Positions 1 to 9,529 of a stretch of 64,000 nucleotides of DNA are shown one piece after another; within the stretch, counting starts at the first letter, position 1; the number at the start of each line of letters is the position of its first letter. Below the pieces are notes generated by a model, which saw only the letters and a list, made by a program, of their open reading frames with translations, made no database searches and was not told the DNA's origin. This DNA comes from Bacillota bacterium (GTDB lineage: Bacteria > Bacillota > Limnochordia > Darwinibacteriales > DTU012). Location: assembly GCA_012840925.1 (NCBI GenBank), contig DUVS01000009.1, positions 62,001 to 126,000 on the forward strand, given 5' to 3'. The position numbers and the translations under genes were made by a program.

Positions 1-2
1 AT

Positions 3-2783
3 TCAAGTTCCGACACGGAGTTGGAGATTGTATCCGGGTTAGGTGGTTATCAGGAAGAAATTCTGATCACCAATGAGTCCGGGTATGTAGAGTGGACTTT
101 TGAAGTTGAACAGGCTGGGTTGTACAATGTTTGCCTTGAATATTATCCGTTGCCGGGGCGTGGGGTAGATATTGAACGTGAGCTTTGGATCAATGGGGAG
201 CGTCCCTTCAACAACGCCCAGTACCTGAAGTTTTACCGGGTATGGGGAGATGAAGGCGATTTTATTGTCGATTCATTAGGCAATCAGATTCGGGCCCGCC
301 AGGTTGAAAAACCACTGTGGATCAAGGAGGCGATCCGAGATCCGATCGGTTATGTCCAGGAACCCTACCTGTTCTATTTTAAAGAGGGCACCAACACGAT
401 GCGCCTGGTGTCGCGGATGGAACCGATGGCCATTGCTGAAATCAAGCTCTACCAGTACCCTCGGATTCCAACTTATGCCGAGGTGAAGCAGGGGTATGAG
501 GAAAAAGGTTTGAAAACTCTTGAGGGCATCGAGCTGAGAATCGAGGGACAGAATAGCACTGTCCGTTCGTCTCCCACATTATTCCCAGTATCTGATCATG
601 GTGATCCGACGGTTCTACCGTACCACCATGCGGAAATCCGCCTCAATTCCATCGGAGGCCACCGCTGGACTCAACCGGGGCAGTGGATTCGCTGGGAAGT
701 TGATGTTCCGGAAGCGGGATTATACAAGATTGCCATTAAGGCAAAACAAAACCAGAAGGTTGGTGCTTTTAGCACCCGCCGGTTGTATATCAACGGTGAA
801 ATTCCTTTTGCCGAGGTTTCGACCATTCCTTTCTATTATTCTACTTACTACCAAATGAATGTCATTGGCGACCCGGTTACTCAAGAACCATACCTGTTCT
901 ACTTCCCTGCCGGCAAGAATGAGATAACACTTGAGGTGGCTTTGGGCGATGTAGCCGATGTGCTTAGCCTTACCGAAGAGCATCTCTATGAGTTGAATAC
1001 GATCTACCGGCGGATCATCATGATTACTACAGGTAATCCTGATCCAATGCGTACTTATGAATTGGACAAAAGAATCCCGGAAGTCATCGAGCAAATTGGT
1101 TTACAAGCACAGATTTACCGGGATCTGGTAGAGCAGTTTGTTGCTGAAACTGGAATGGAGGGGGAACATACCCAGGCCTTGACTCAGATGGCTTTTATCC
1201 TCCAGAGGATGTATGACGATACCGATCGGATTCCTCGCCTGTTATCCGAGTTTAGGGATAATCTGGGTTCTTTAGGCCAGTGGGTTGCCCAAATGAAGGA
1301 GCAGCCGCTGCAGATTGATTTTTTGATGGTGGCCTCGCAGGAAAGAAAAATGCCGCGGGCAGAGCCAACTATCTGGCAATCGTTCCTCCATGAAATCAAA
1401 GCGATTATAGCTTCGTTTTACCGCAACTATGATATGGTAGGCAATATTGGCGATGCGGAAGCCATTGATCAAACCCGGGAGCCTTTGACAGTGTGGATTG
1501 GTTCCGGGCGAGACCAGGCTCAGATTTTGAAACAGTTAATCGATAACGAATTCAGCCCGCAAACCGGGATTCCTGTGAAACTGCAGTTGGTTCCCAACTT
1601 GAGTCAGCTTTTGATTCAAGCTGCCATTGCCAAGACCGCGCCGGATGTTGCCATCGGTATGCATACTCAGGACCCGGTGAATTTTGGAATGCGGGGAGCC
1701 TTGTATAATCTTGCTCAGTTTGAGGATTTCGATGATGTGATGCAGGACTTCATGGTCAGCTCATATGTTCCCTATACTTTCAGGGACAATGTTTGGGCTG
1801 TCGCTGCCCAGCAGTCATTTCCTGTCATGTTCTATCGCAAAGATATTCTCGCAGAACTAGGCCTGGAAGTGCCTCAAACCTGGGATGATGTTTACCGCAT
1901 CCTGCCGATTCTGCAGAAGAATGGTATGTCCATAGGAATCAAACCGTCAATCTTCTATACACTGCTTTATCAGCGGGGAGAATTGGTCTACAAGCCCGAC
2001 GGTGTGGAAACCAATCTTGATTCTGAGGTTGCCATTCAGACCTTTACCGAGTTGACTGAGCTGTTCAGCTTGTACGGACTCTTAGTCACATTCGATACTC
2101 ATAACAGATTCCGGTTTGGCGAGATGCCGATCGTGATCGAGGATTATGGATTGTACAACCGCTTGGCTGTCTTTGCCCCTGAACTGCGGGGAGAATGGGG
2201 ATTTGCTATGGTCCCCGGGACACTGCAGCCTGATGGTACCATTAATCGGACCGTAGTAGGAGTCATGGAAGGGAATCCCATGTCGGTTGACCTGGCAGGA
2301 ATTCAAGGGCCGGCAACAGGCATACTCTCCACAGCTTCTGATCCGGAAGCAGCCTGGGAATTCGTGAAATGGTGGATCAGCGCTCCTACACAGATCCAGT
2401 TTGGCCGTGAACTGGAAAACTTGATGGGCGCTGCAGCCCGCTACCCAACAGCGAACTTAGAGGCCTTTGCCCAACTGCCTTGGACTGCAGAGCAGCGTCA
2501 GATCCTGATGGATCAATGGCATTGGGTTGAAGGGTCATTGGAAGTGCCCGGCGGCTATTATATGGGCCGGATGTTTGACTGGGCCTTCAGGGCTGTTGTT
2601 GTATCCGACGATTTCAAATCGGCACGGGAGACCTTAATCAAATATAACATGGACATCAACTATGAATTGAGGCTGAAGAGACAGGAATTTGGCCTGGAGT
2701 TGGAATTGGATCAGATTCCAGAGGGGTATATCGATGTCTTTTGGTCACGGTTTACTCATATTAAGCGACGGGATCAGTATTGA
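3..2783 (+). CDS. Extracellular solute-binding protein with N-terminal beta-sandwich domains (5' end outside window)
   Basis: This is the substrate-binding subunit of a carbohydrate ABC importer, expected on the cell surface. The frame is open to the left edge, and residues before the first possible start still align with the full-length paralog at 52185-55271, so the N-terminus with its signal peptide lies outside the window. Two beta-sandwich (galactose-binding-like) domains cover about residues 5-160 and 175-320, each with the pattern W-x-[FV]-E-V-x-x-A-G-L-Y. A helical linker follows. From about residue 490 there is a family-1 type binding-protein fold, with VWIGSGRDQA, FYRKDILAELGLEVPQTWDD and a C-terminal AAWEFVKWW motif. 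At about 920 residues it is twice the usual length of a sugar-binding protein. It heads an operon with two permeases; the next gene starts 23 bases downstream. The sugar is unknown; pectic material is suggested only by the GH28 gene further along. Confidence 0.9.
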   Translation, partial: SSSDTELEIVSGLGGYQEEILITNESGYVEWTFEVEQAGLYNVCLEYYPLPGRGVDIERELWINGERPFNNAQYLKFYRVWGDEGDFIVDSLGNQIRARQVEKPLWIKEAIRDPIGYVQEPYLFYFKEGTNTMRLVSRMEPMAIAEIKLYQYPRIPTYAEVKQGYEEKGLKTLEGIELRIEGQNSTVRSSPTLFPVSDHGDPTVLPYHHAEIRLNSIGGHRWTQPGQWIRWEVDVPEAGLYKIAIKAKQNQKVGAFSTRRLYINGEIPFAEVSTIPFYYSTYYQMNVIGDPVTQEPYLFYFPAGKNEITLEVALGDVADVLSLTEEHLYELNTIYRRIIMITTGNPDPMRTYELDKRIPEVIEQIGLQAQIYRDLVEQFVAETGMEGEHTQALTQMAFILQRMYDDTDRIPRLLSEFRDNLGSLGQWVAQMKEQPLQIDFLMVASQERKMPRAEPTIWQSFLHEIKAIIASFYRNYDMVGNIGDAEAIDQTREPLTVWIGSGRDQAQILKQLIDNEFSPQTGIPVKLQLVPNLSQLLIQAAIAKTAPDVAIGMHTQDPVNFGMRGALYNLAQFEDFDDVMQDFMVSSYVPYTFRDNVWAVAAQQSFPVMFYRKDILAELGLEVPQTWDDVYRILPILQKNGMSIGIKPSIFYTLLYQRGELVYKPDGVETNLDSEVAIQTFTELTELFSLYGLLVTFDTHNRFRFGEMPIVIEDYGLYNRLAVFAPELRGEWGFAMVPGTLQPDGTINRTVVGVMEGNPMSVDLAGIQGPATGILSTASDPEAAWEFVKWWISAPTQIQFGRELENLMGAAARYPTANLEAFAQLPWTAEQRQILMDQWHWVEGSLEVPGGYYMGRMFDWAFRAVVVSDDFKSARETLIKYNMDINYELRLKRQEFGLELELDQIPEGYIDVFWSRFTHIKRRDQY

Positions 2784-2806
2784 TAACTAACAATGGGGGA
2801 AGCAAA

Positions 2807-3757
2807 ATGAGTTCAGTTGTGCGCAAGCAGTCCCAAGTTGGAGTAGAAACAAGGCCAGGCAGGCGCTCAGCACTGTTCAAAGAGATGGCTGCTCATAAAA
2901 TCTGTTATCTCTTTCTGGCACCGTATGCGATCCTGTTCATCGTTTTCACAGTTGTGCCTGTGGTGATGGCGATCTTGCTCAGTTTTACTTACTTCAATAT
3001 GCTGCAGCCGCCACAATGGATTGGATTGCATAACTACATCCGCTTGTTTTTGGAAGATGACATTTTCCTGATTGCTGTCAAGAACACTTTGGTCTATGCA
3101 ACGATTACCGGGCCCGTCAGTTATCTGTTGTCCTTTGTAACAGCCTGGTTGATCAACGAACTCAAGCCAAAGGCGAGGGCGTTTCTGACCCTGTTATTTT
3201 ATGCCCCGTCCATCTCAGGAAATGCTTATATGATCTGGCGGATAATCTTTAGCGGTGATACCTATGGAATCATCAACGGATTCCTGATGTACTGGGGCTT
3301 TATTGATGCACCGGTGCAGTGGCTGCTCAATCCAGATTATATTATGCCCCTTGTGATCTTGGTTGTATTGTGGATGAGCATGGGAACAGGATTCTTGGTG
3401 TTCATCGCCGGGCTGCAGGGAATCGATCCCCGGTTATATGAGGCTGGCGCTATTGACGGAGTGAGAAACCGGTGGCAGGAGCTGTGGTATTTGACTTTGC
3501 CGCAGATGCGGGGCTATCTGATGTTTGGTGCAATCATCACGATTACTTCGTCGTTTACTGTTGCCGGTGAGATCTCCAATCTGGTAGGCTTCCCCAGCAC
3601 AGATTACGCTGCCCATACCATTGTGCAGCATTTGCAGGATTACGGCTCAATCCGCTTCGATATGGGCTATGCCTCTGCAATTGCCGTGATCTTGTTCTTT
3701 ATGATGGTTGTAACGCAAAGGGTTGTTCAGAAGCTGCTGAACAAAGTCGGTGAATAG
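2807..3757 (+). CDS. Sugar ABC transporter permease (MalF/UgpA type)
   Basis: Inner-membrane permease of a carbohydrate importer, 316 residues. I chose the ATG at 2807 because GGGGGA lies about seven bases upstream and the paralog at 55354 begins with the same MSSVV; an in-frame TTG at 2780 overlaps the previous stop and has no ribosome binding site. About six hydrophobic segments are visible, the first near residues 35-60. The cytoplasmic EAA loop that contacts the ATPase begins at about residue 211 (EAGAIDG, then LPQM). It lies between the binding protein and the second permease with gaps of 23 and 12 bases, so it is co-transcribed. No ATPase gene is nearby. Confidence 0.93.
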   Translation: MSSVVRKQSQVGVETRPGRRSALFKEMAAHKICYLFLAPYAILFIVFTVVPVVMAILLSFTYFNMLQPPQWIGLHNYIRLFLEDDIFLIAVKNTLVYATITGPVSYLLSFVTAWLINELKPKARAFLTLLFYAPSISGNAYMIWRIIFSGDTYGIINGFLMYWGFIDAPVQWLLNPDYIMPLVILVVLWMSMGTGFLVFIAGLQGIDPRLYEAGAIDGVRNRWQELWYLTLPQMRGYLMFGAIITITSSFTVAGEISNLVGFPSTDYAAHTIVQHLQDYGSIRFDMGYASAIAVILFFMMVVTQRVVQKLLNKVGE

Positions 3758-3769
3758 GAGGATGAGAAG

Positions 3770-4639
3770 ATGGCATCGCGATTGAGTATTAGAAAAAGGC
3801 GTTTGGCGCGATCAACCGGTGGTGATCTGGTAATCATGATGTTTTTGCTGATCGGTGGGGCGTTTATGGTGATCCCCATGATCATGATTATCAGTAATGC
3901 ATTCAAGCCGTTAAATGAGCTCTTCTTGTTTCCTCCTCGCCTGATCGTACGCAACCCGACAACGAAGAATTTCCATGATTTGATGGTGATGATGGCCCAG
4001 TCCTGGGTGCCGTTTGGCAGATACCTGCTGAATTCATTAATCATCGTGTTCTTCGGCACGTTGGGGAATGTGTTCTTTGGTTCGTTGGCGGCTTACGTAA
4101 TCTCGATACGCAAAGTTCCGGGAACCAGATTTTTTATGGGAATAGTGATCTTGTCACTAATGTTTTCCTCAGAAGTCACCCGCATCCCTAACTATGTTAC
4201 GATTGCGTGGTTGGGTTGGATCGACTCTCTGAGAGCGATCATTATTCCCCGGTGGTCGTCGTCGATGGGATTGTACTTGATGAAAAACTTCATGGATCAC
4301 ATGATCGACCGCTCACTTGTTGAAGCTGCTGAAATGGATGGAGCTAACGACTTCCGGATTTACTGGCAGATCGTAATGCCCAATGTCAAGCCGGCCTGGC
4401 TGACTATGATCATCTTGCTTTTCCAAGAACTGTGGCGGACACAGGGTGGGCATTACATTTACTCCGAGCAGCTTAAGACTTTGCCGTATGCTTTGAGCCA
4501 GATTACTCAGGGTGGCGTGGCCAGGCAGGGTGTGCAGGCTGCTGTTACCTTAGTGATGATGGTAATCCCCATCATCGTCTTCTTGGTCAACCAGAGCAAG
4601 ATTGTCGATACAATGGGAACTTCAGGAATGGCAAACTAA
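3770..4639 (+). CDS. Carbohydrate ABC transporter permease (MalG/UgpE type)
   Basis: Second inner-membrane permease of module A, 289 residues, pairing with the product of 2807-3757. GGAGGATG lies just upstream of the ATG. The N-terminus is basic (RLSIRKRRLARSTGGD) and is followed by about six membrane segments. The EAA loop begins at about residue 185 (EAAEMDGAN, then VMPNVKP). The end, MGTSGM, is shared with the module A permease at 56310-57176. The next gene starts 14 bases after the stop, so the beta-propeller/Yip1 gene belongs to the same operon. Confidence 0.93.
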   Translation: MASRLSIRKRRLARSTGGDLVIMMFLLIGGAFMVIPMIMIISNAFKPLNELFLFPPRLIVRNPTTKNFHDLMVMMAQSWVPFGRYLLNSLIIVFFGTLGNVFFGSLAAYVISIRKVPGTRFFMGIVILSLMFSSEVTRIPNYVTIAWLGWIDSLRAIIIPRWSSSMGLYLMKNFMDHMIDRSLVEAAEMDGANDFRIYWQIVMPNVKPAWLTMIILLFQELWRTQGGHYIYSEQLKTLPYALSQITQGGVARQGVQAAVTLVMMVIPIIVFLVNQSKIVDTMGTSGMAN

Positions 4640-4653
4640 TCTTGGAGGACGGA

Positions 4654-6795
4654 GTGAGGAACTTGAAGTTATTTAAGACCTTTCTGTTTGTATGTATACT
4701 GATGGCCGTGGCATTCATGCCGGTGAGCGCAGTACCATACGAAACTTACACCTATGATTTCTGGAATAATCCTGTACCTTCTCCTCACGCTTATGTACCT
4801 ATTCGAGTTGTGGATGGCCAAGAGTTGGGGATAGGTAGTTTCAGGACACCTCAGGATATTTTTGCCATTGATGACCAGATATACCTGGTTGATTCCGGAA
4901 ACAATCGGATTGTCCACATGACCCGCGACTGGGAAGTGGTCAGGATCATTGACAGTTTCGATAACGAAGGCAACCGGGATACCTTCAAAAATCCCAGGGG
5001 TATTCATGTAACACCTGCGGGTGATCTGTATGTAGCCGATCGGGATAACAGCCGGATCGTGATCTTGGATCGGGATCTGAATCTGAAGCAGATCATTACT
5101 TCGCCTGTAGAGACACATGGTCAGTTGTTTACCAGTGATTTCCGCTTTAGGCCTGACAAACTTGGTGTCGATCAGTATGGATCAGTGTATGTGGTTTCGG
5201 CTGGTGTTTATGATGGGATTATGGAGTTTGACATCCATGGAGACTTCCAGGGATTTGTGGGAGCTCCGAGGGTGCATCCAACGTTGGCTGATTATATCTG
5301 GCGTTTGATTGGGACCAAGGCTCAAAAGGAGCGCATGAAATTATTCCTGCCGGTTGAACACAGCAATGTTCATGTGGATAGACGTGGGTTTATCTACGCA
5401 ACAGCCATCGGGGGAGAGATCGGCCCGGAAGACAAGATTCGCCGGATCAACACCGCCGGTTCAGATCGCTTGATGCGGATACCCGGTTCGCCGCCGATAG
5501 GTGATTTCCCGGATGTCACCAGTTCAGTTTTTGTGGACGTTGTCAGCCGCGAATATGACAGCTATTCAATTTTGGATCGGACAAATGGCCGGATCTTCAC
5601 ATACAACGCAACAGGGCATCTGCTGTATGCGTTTGGTGCAATCGGGGAAGTCCAGGGGGCATTTTCCAATCCAGCGGGATTGGCTGAATTGGACCAGCAT
5701 CTGCTTGTTGTTGATGCGATCAAGAATAGCATCACTGTATTTGCTCCCACAGAGTATCAGCAGTTAATCCACAATGCCATCGCCAACTATTCAATAGGAA
5801 ACTATGATGCAGCCACCGAGTGCTGGTACCAGGTGTTGGAGCTGAACTCCAACTTCGATCTGGCCTATACCGGTATCGGCAATGCTTACTTCATGCAGGG
5901 CAATTATGCCGAGGCCATGCGCAACTTCAAGCTGGCCAACGATCGCCCTAATTATTCAGAAGCATTTCGCTTTTACCGCAAACAGGTACTGGAAGACTAC
6001 TTCGGCTGGTTGATGGCTGCGGTCGTGATTATAGTCATCTATGTGCTGTTCTTTGCTACATCGAGAAAGAGTGAACAAAGTGTAGCTGAAGCAAAAGCTC
6101 AACAAGCGGCCACATATGATCAGGTCCGAACCTGGGAAGAAATGAAACGGCGGCCGCTCGGGATCCAGCTGAAGCGGATTGGATATGGACTGCAGTTTGC
6201 CCTAAAGGTCATAGTCAGTCCGCTGCAGGGTTTCTGGGATCTAAAATATGAGAAACGGGGTAATCTGCCTACTGCGGTTGTGCTGATCATTATGTTGGTT
6301 CTGTCTTACCTGGTGATGTATCAGTTCAGCGGGTTTATTTTCAACACCCGCAATCCCCGGTATCTGAACCTGGTATCTGAATCGGTGAGTATTCTGGTGC
6401 CGATTCTGATGTGGGTTACCATTAACTGGTCGTTGACAACACTGATGAATGGCAAAGGCTCCTATAAAGAAATTCTGATAGCCACGGCATATTCGTTTAC
6501 ACCACTGATTCTGGTATTGATACCGATGACCATCATCAGCAATTACTTGACTGCAGATGAGGGAGCGTTTTACTACCTGATTATGTCCATAGCCCTGGTA
6601 TGGTCATTGATGCTGCTCTTCTTTGGTACCATGGTTGTTCATGAATACAGCCTTGGTGCCACTATCGGAGTCACCATCTTCATTTTGGTCGGAATGGGCA
6701 TTACCATGTTTATCGCTTTGTTGTTTGTGGATATCGTTTTACAGTTATTTGCCTTCATTGGAGAAGTCTATCGCGAATTCGCCTTCAGGTTGTAG
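4654..6795 (+). CDS. NHL-type beta-propeller, TPR and Yip1-domain membrane protein
   Basis: A 713-residue membrane protein of unknown function. GTG at 4654 is chosen because GGAGG ends five bases before it; an in-frame TTG at 4642 lies upstream of that site. The order is: signal peptide (about 1-25); six-bladed NHL-like propeller (about 55-360) with repeats such as IYLVDSGNNRIVHM and LYVADRDNSRIVIL; two TPR-like helical hairpins (about 370-435); one membrane segment (about 450-470); then a Yip1-type bundle of about five membrane helices (about 510-713) preceded by GFWDLKYEKRG. The propeller and TPR would face outside. The gene at 25849-28050 has the same architecture, and both are followed directly by a DUF5696 gene and two permeases. 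A role in sensing or docking polysaccharide for the importer is inference from context. Confidence 0.88.
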   Translation: MRNLKLFKTFLFVCILMAVAFMPVSAVPYETYTYDFWNNPVPSPHAYVPIRVVDGQELGIGSFRTPQDIFAIDDQIYLVDSGNNRIVHMTRDWEVVRIIDSFDNEGNRDTFKNPRGIHVTPAGDLYVADRDNSRIVILDRDLNLKQIITSPVETHGQLFTSDFRFRPDKLGVDQYGSVYVVSAGVYDGIMEFDIHGDFQGFVGAPRVHPTLADYIWRLIGTKAQKERMKLFLPVEHSNVHVDRRGFIYATAIGGEIGPEDKIRRINTAGSDRLMRIPGSPPIGDFPDVTSSVFVDVVSREYDSYSILDRTNGRIFTYNATGHLLYAFGAIGEVQGAFSNPAGLAELDQHLLVVDAIKNSITVFAPTEYQQLIHNAIANYSIGNYDAATECWYQVLELNSNFDLAYTGIGNAYFMQGNYAEAMRNFKLANDRPNYSEAFRFYRKQVLEDYFGWLMAAVVIIVIYVLFFATSRKSEQSVAEAKAQQAATYDQVRTWEEMKRRPLGIQLKRIGYGLQFALKVIVSPLQGFWDLKYEKRGNLPTAVVLIIMLVLSYLVMYQFSGFIFNTRNPRYLNLVSESVSILVPILMWVTINWSLTTLMNGKGSYKEILIATAYSFTPLILVLIPMTIISNYLTADEGAFYYLIMSIALVWSLMLLFFGTMVVHEYSLGATIGVTIFILVGMGITMFIALLFVDIVLQLFAFIGEVYREFAFRL

Positions 6796-6811
6796 CAGGG
6801 AGGAAGCCATA

Positions 6812-9529
6812 ATGAAAATGCTTAAGCAATCAGGGGTTTTAATCTTACTACTAGTGCTGTCCTTGTTTGCTGCTGTGGATGCTAGTGCAGCTGTGGAGAT
6901 TAAAGGGTATGAATTTGTAACCGAAAACGAATATTTGAGCCTGTTTTTCAATCCCGAAACTGCTGAGGTAGCAGTTTATGATCAGCGTACTGAGCAGTTT
7001 TGGTTCACTAATCCCCAGAACCGGGCGAAGTTTGAAACCATTGCTCGCGGCGCAGCCAAGGATGCGCTGGCAGCCCAACTGCGGATCACATACTATGAGC
7101 CCGGCGACGTGATGCGGACAATGGACAGCTACAACGATAGTGTCAGTTATGGCCAGTTTGAAGTACAGCCTATCGATGGTGGAATTCGCGTTGAATTTGT
7201 CTTTGGCAAAGAGTGGGAAGACAAGTATTATTTGCCTCTCATAGTTGAAAAGGAATTATTTGAAACAGAGTTCTTCAGCAAACTGGATTCAAGTGCGCAG
7301 CGCACGATTTCCGGTTTGTATGCCCTGGTGGGAGTGGGTGAACCTGGAGAAGGTGAGACGGCCAATATTGCAGGCAAGTATGTGATTCAAGATGTTGGCG
7401 GAACTCTGGCATCACGGGATATGCGCGTGATTCATAATGTTTTTCTTGATCATGTAGTTAGCTATAAATCAAATCTGTCAGCACCTGGAGATGTGAAGCC
7501 GGAAGATGTGGAATCGTTTATTGATAAACCATTTTACATGCTCAAACAGCGGGAGCGGGATATGCTCAGCTGGGATAAAACCGCAGTGATTGATATTACT
7601 CGTTCGGTCGGTTTTGATCCTTTCGTCATTGGTGCAGGTTACGAGATTTATAATCTGGAAGCAGGAAAACCAAACATTTTGATCTTCAAAGTGCCTATTG
7701 AGTATCGCCTTGATGGCGAGAATTTGCTTGTCAATGTGGACACATCGGGGATCGAGTATCCTCTTAATGAAACCAACGCCGAAGGGAAAAAGGTAACCTA
7801 CATTTTGACACAAATTGATGTACTGCCCTATTTCTCCGCAGGCGAAAGGGGTACCAACGGGTATATGTTTGTACCCGATGGCACCGGATCGATCATTTAC
7901 TTTGACAATGGCAAGACACATTTCAACCCTTACACAAGGAGAGTCTACGATCAGGATCATGCCGTCAGCGTGCCCCCTATGAACGTTAATACCTATTTTA
8001 ACATTTTTCCAGTTTTCGGAATCAAACATGAAGACAGGGCGTTGTTCGCTATTGTGGAAGCTGGTGCCACTATTTGCCGGTTGAATGCCGATATTTCCGG
8101 CAGAAGGATCTCGTACAATACGATTTATCCTTCATTTGCGATCTTTGAACGGACCACCTCGTCGCTGCAGGGCGATATGCCTGATATCCATGGAGCCTCA
8201 GCCCAGTGGGTTGTCAGCGGAGGCGGCTCCATCAATGTGTACCAGCCGAAGATGTATGATCAAGATATTCAAATCCGGTATGCATTCCTTGGGGAATCCC
8301 AGGCCGATTATGTCGGGATGGCCCACTACTATCAGGATTATCTGGTGAATAACGGAATGCTGCAAAAGCTTCAGCCTCATTCGGGGATTCCGTTGATGCT
8401 GGAGATTATTGGCGCCGTACAGGATCGGCGTCCCATATTGGGTGTTCCCAGGGATGTATTGGTACCGATGACTACCTTTGCCCAAGCCAGATCATTTGTA
8501 TCTCAGCTGCATGCCAAAGGAATTACCAACCTCCATGTTGCCTACAATGGTTGGATGAAAAACGGCGTTAGCCATTATTATCCCGATACAGCGAGACTTG
8601 AGTCGAAGTTAGGGACTGAAGCAGAGTTTGTTGAACTGCACAAGCTGATCACCGCTAACGGCGGCAGCTTATACCCAGCAGTTAGTTTTCAACATGTCAA
8701 ATATGATCGGATGTTTGATACATTCTTCTCCATCCGGGATGGTTCCCGATCGTTGGTCCGGACTATCGCCACCAGTGTTGATCCCGTGACTATGCTGCCG
8801 TTTTATATTCTCTCCCCGGCGAAACTGGACCAGCTGGTTGACAGTTATTTAGCTTCGCAAAAGCGCTACCAGCTTTCAGGTATTCATCTGTCTGACTTGG
8901 CCAGCCGGCTGTATGGTGATTACCGCAGAGACAGGGTAGTGCTGCGGGAAAATGCCATCGAGATCATAACACGACAGTTGTCTAAGATCACTGAGGGTTA
9001 CGGGCTTAAGATTCAATCCAATGGGATTCATGCCTATGCTGTGCCTTATGTATCGAGCATTATCAATTTGCCGTTAGAGCACAGCGGTATTGATATCACG
9101 GATGAAGCGGTGCCATTCGTCCCGATTGTACTGCATGGATATATAGATTATGCCGGGGAACCGCTAAACCGGGTCGGCGATTACCGCGATTACATGTTGA
9201 AAATGATGGAACTGGGAGCTTATCCTTATTTCCAGGTATTTGGAACTGAAGCAAGCGTGCTGAAAGGCAGTCTCTATTCCGACTTTTACACCGGCGAATT
9301 CAGCAAGGCTGCGGAGGACATCGTCAGAGTATATCATGAATTGGACAGTGCGCTTAAATCCATCCAGGATCAGAGGATCATTGATCATCGGCAGCTCGAA
9401 GACCGAGTGTTCCTAACGGTGTACGAAAATGGTGTCCAGATTGTCATCAATTACAATCTGGAGTCGGTTGACATAGACGGAGAGCAGATCGCACCGAAGA
9501 GTTACCGAGTATTCGAGGGGGAGAAATAG
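6812..9529 (+). CDS. DUF5696-family secreted protein
   Basis: A 905-residue exported protein of the DUF5696 type, function not established. ATG at 6812 follows AGGGAGGA by seven bases and starts a clear signal peptide (about 1-27, ending ASAA). An N-terminal beta-rich half of about 450 residues contains GYMFVPDGTGSII. The C-terminal half (about 520-850) alternates strands and helices in a way that resembles a TIM-barrel glycosidase. Acidic positions shared with the paralog at 28076 include the D of LSDLAS and the E of GTEASVLK. The ending RIIDHRQLEDRVFLTVYENG is also shared. It starts 16 bases after the Yip1 gene and its stop abuts the next permease. A glycoside hydrolase or polysaccharide-binding role is inference only. 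Confidence 0.85.
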   Translation: MKMLKQSGVLILLLVLSLFAAVDASAAVEIKGYEFVTENEYLSLFFNPETAEVAVYDQRTEQFWFTNPQNRAKFETIARGAAKDALAAQLRITYYEPGDVMRTMDSYNDSVSYGQFEVQPIDGGIRVEFVFGKEWEDKYYLPLIVEKELFETEFFSKLDSSAQRTISGLYALVGVGEPGEGETANIAGKYVIQDVGGTLASRDMRVIHNVFLDHVVSYKSNLSAPGDVKPEDVESFIDKPFYMLKQRERDMLSWDKTAVIDITRSVGFDPFVIGAGYEIYNLEAGKPNILIFKVPIEYRLDGENLLVNVDTSGIEYPLNETNAEGKKVTYILTQIDVLPYFSAGERGTNGYMFVPDGTGSIIYFDNGKTHFNPYTRRVYDQDHAVSVPPMNVNTYFNIFPVFGIKHEDRALFAIVEAGATICRLNADISGRRISYNTIYPSFAIFERTTSSLQGDMPDIHGASAQWVVSGGGSINVYQPKMYDQDIQIRYAFLGESQADYVGMAHYYQDYLVNNGMLQKLQPHSGIPLMLEIIGAVQDRRPILGVPRDVLVPMTTFAQARSFVSQLHAKGITNLHVAYNGWMKNGVSHYYPDTARLESKLGTEAEFVELHKLITANGGSLYPAVSFQHVKYDRMFDTFFSIRDGSRSLVRTIATSVDPVTMLPFYILSPAKLDQLVDSYLASQKRYQLSGIHLSDLASRLYGDYRRDRVVLRENAIEIITRQLSKITEGYGLKIQSNGIHAYAVPYVSSIINLPLEHSGIDITDEAVPFVPIVLHGYIDYAGEPLNRVGDYRDYMLKMMELGAYPYFQVFGTEASVLKGSLYSDFYTGEFSKAAEDIVRVYHELDSALKSIQDQRIIDHRQLEDRVFLTVYENGVQIVINYNLESVDIDGEQIAPKSYRVFEGEK

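Noticed and set aside
6623-6811. Extended N-terminus of the DUF5696 protein
   Set aside because: It would overlap the Yip1 gene by 173 bases and bury the signal peptide; AGGGAGGA before 6812 marks the true start.
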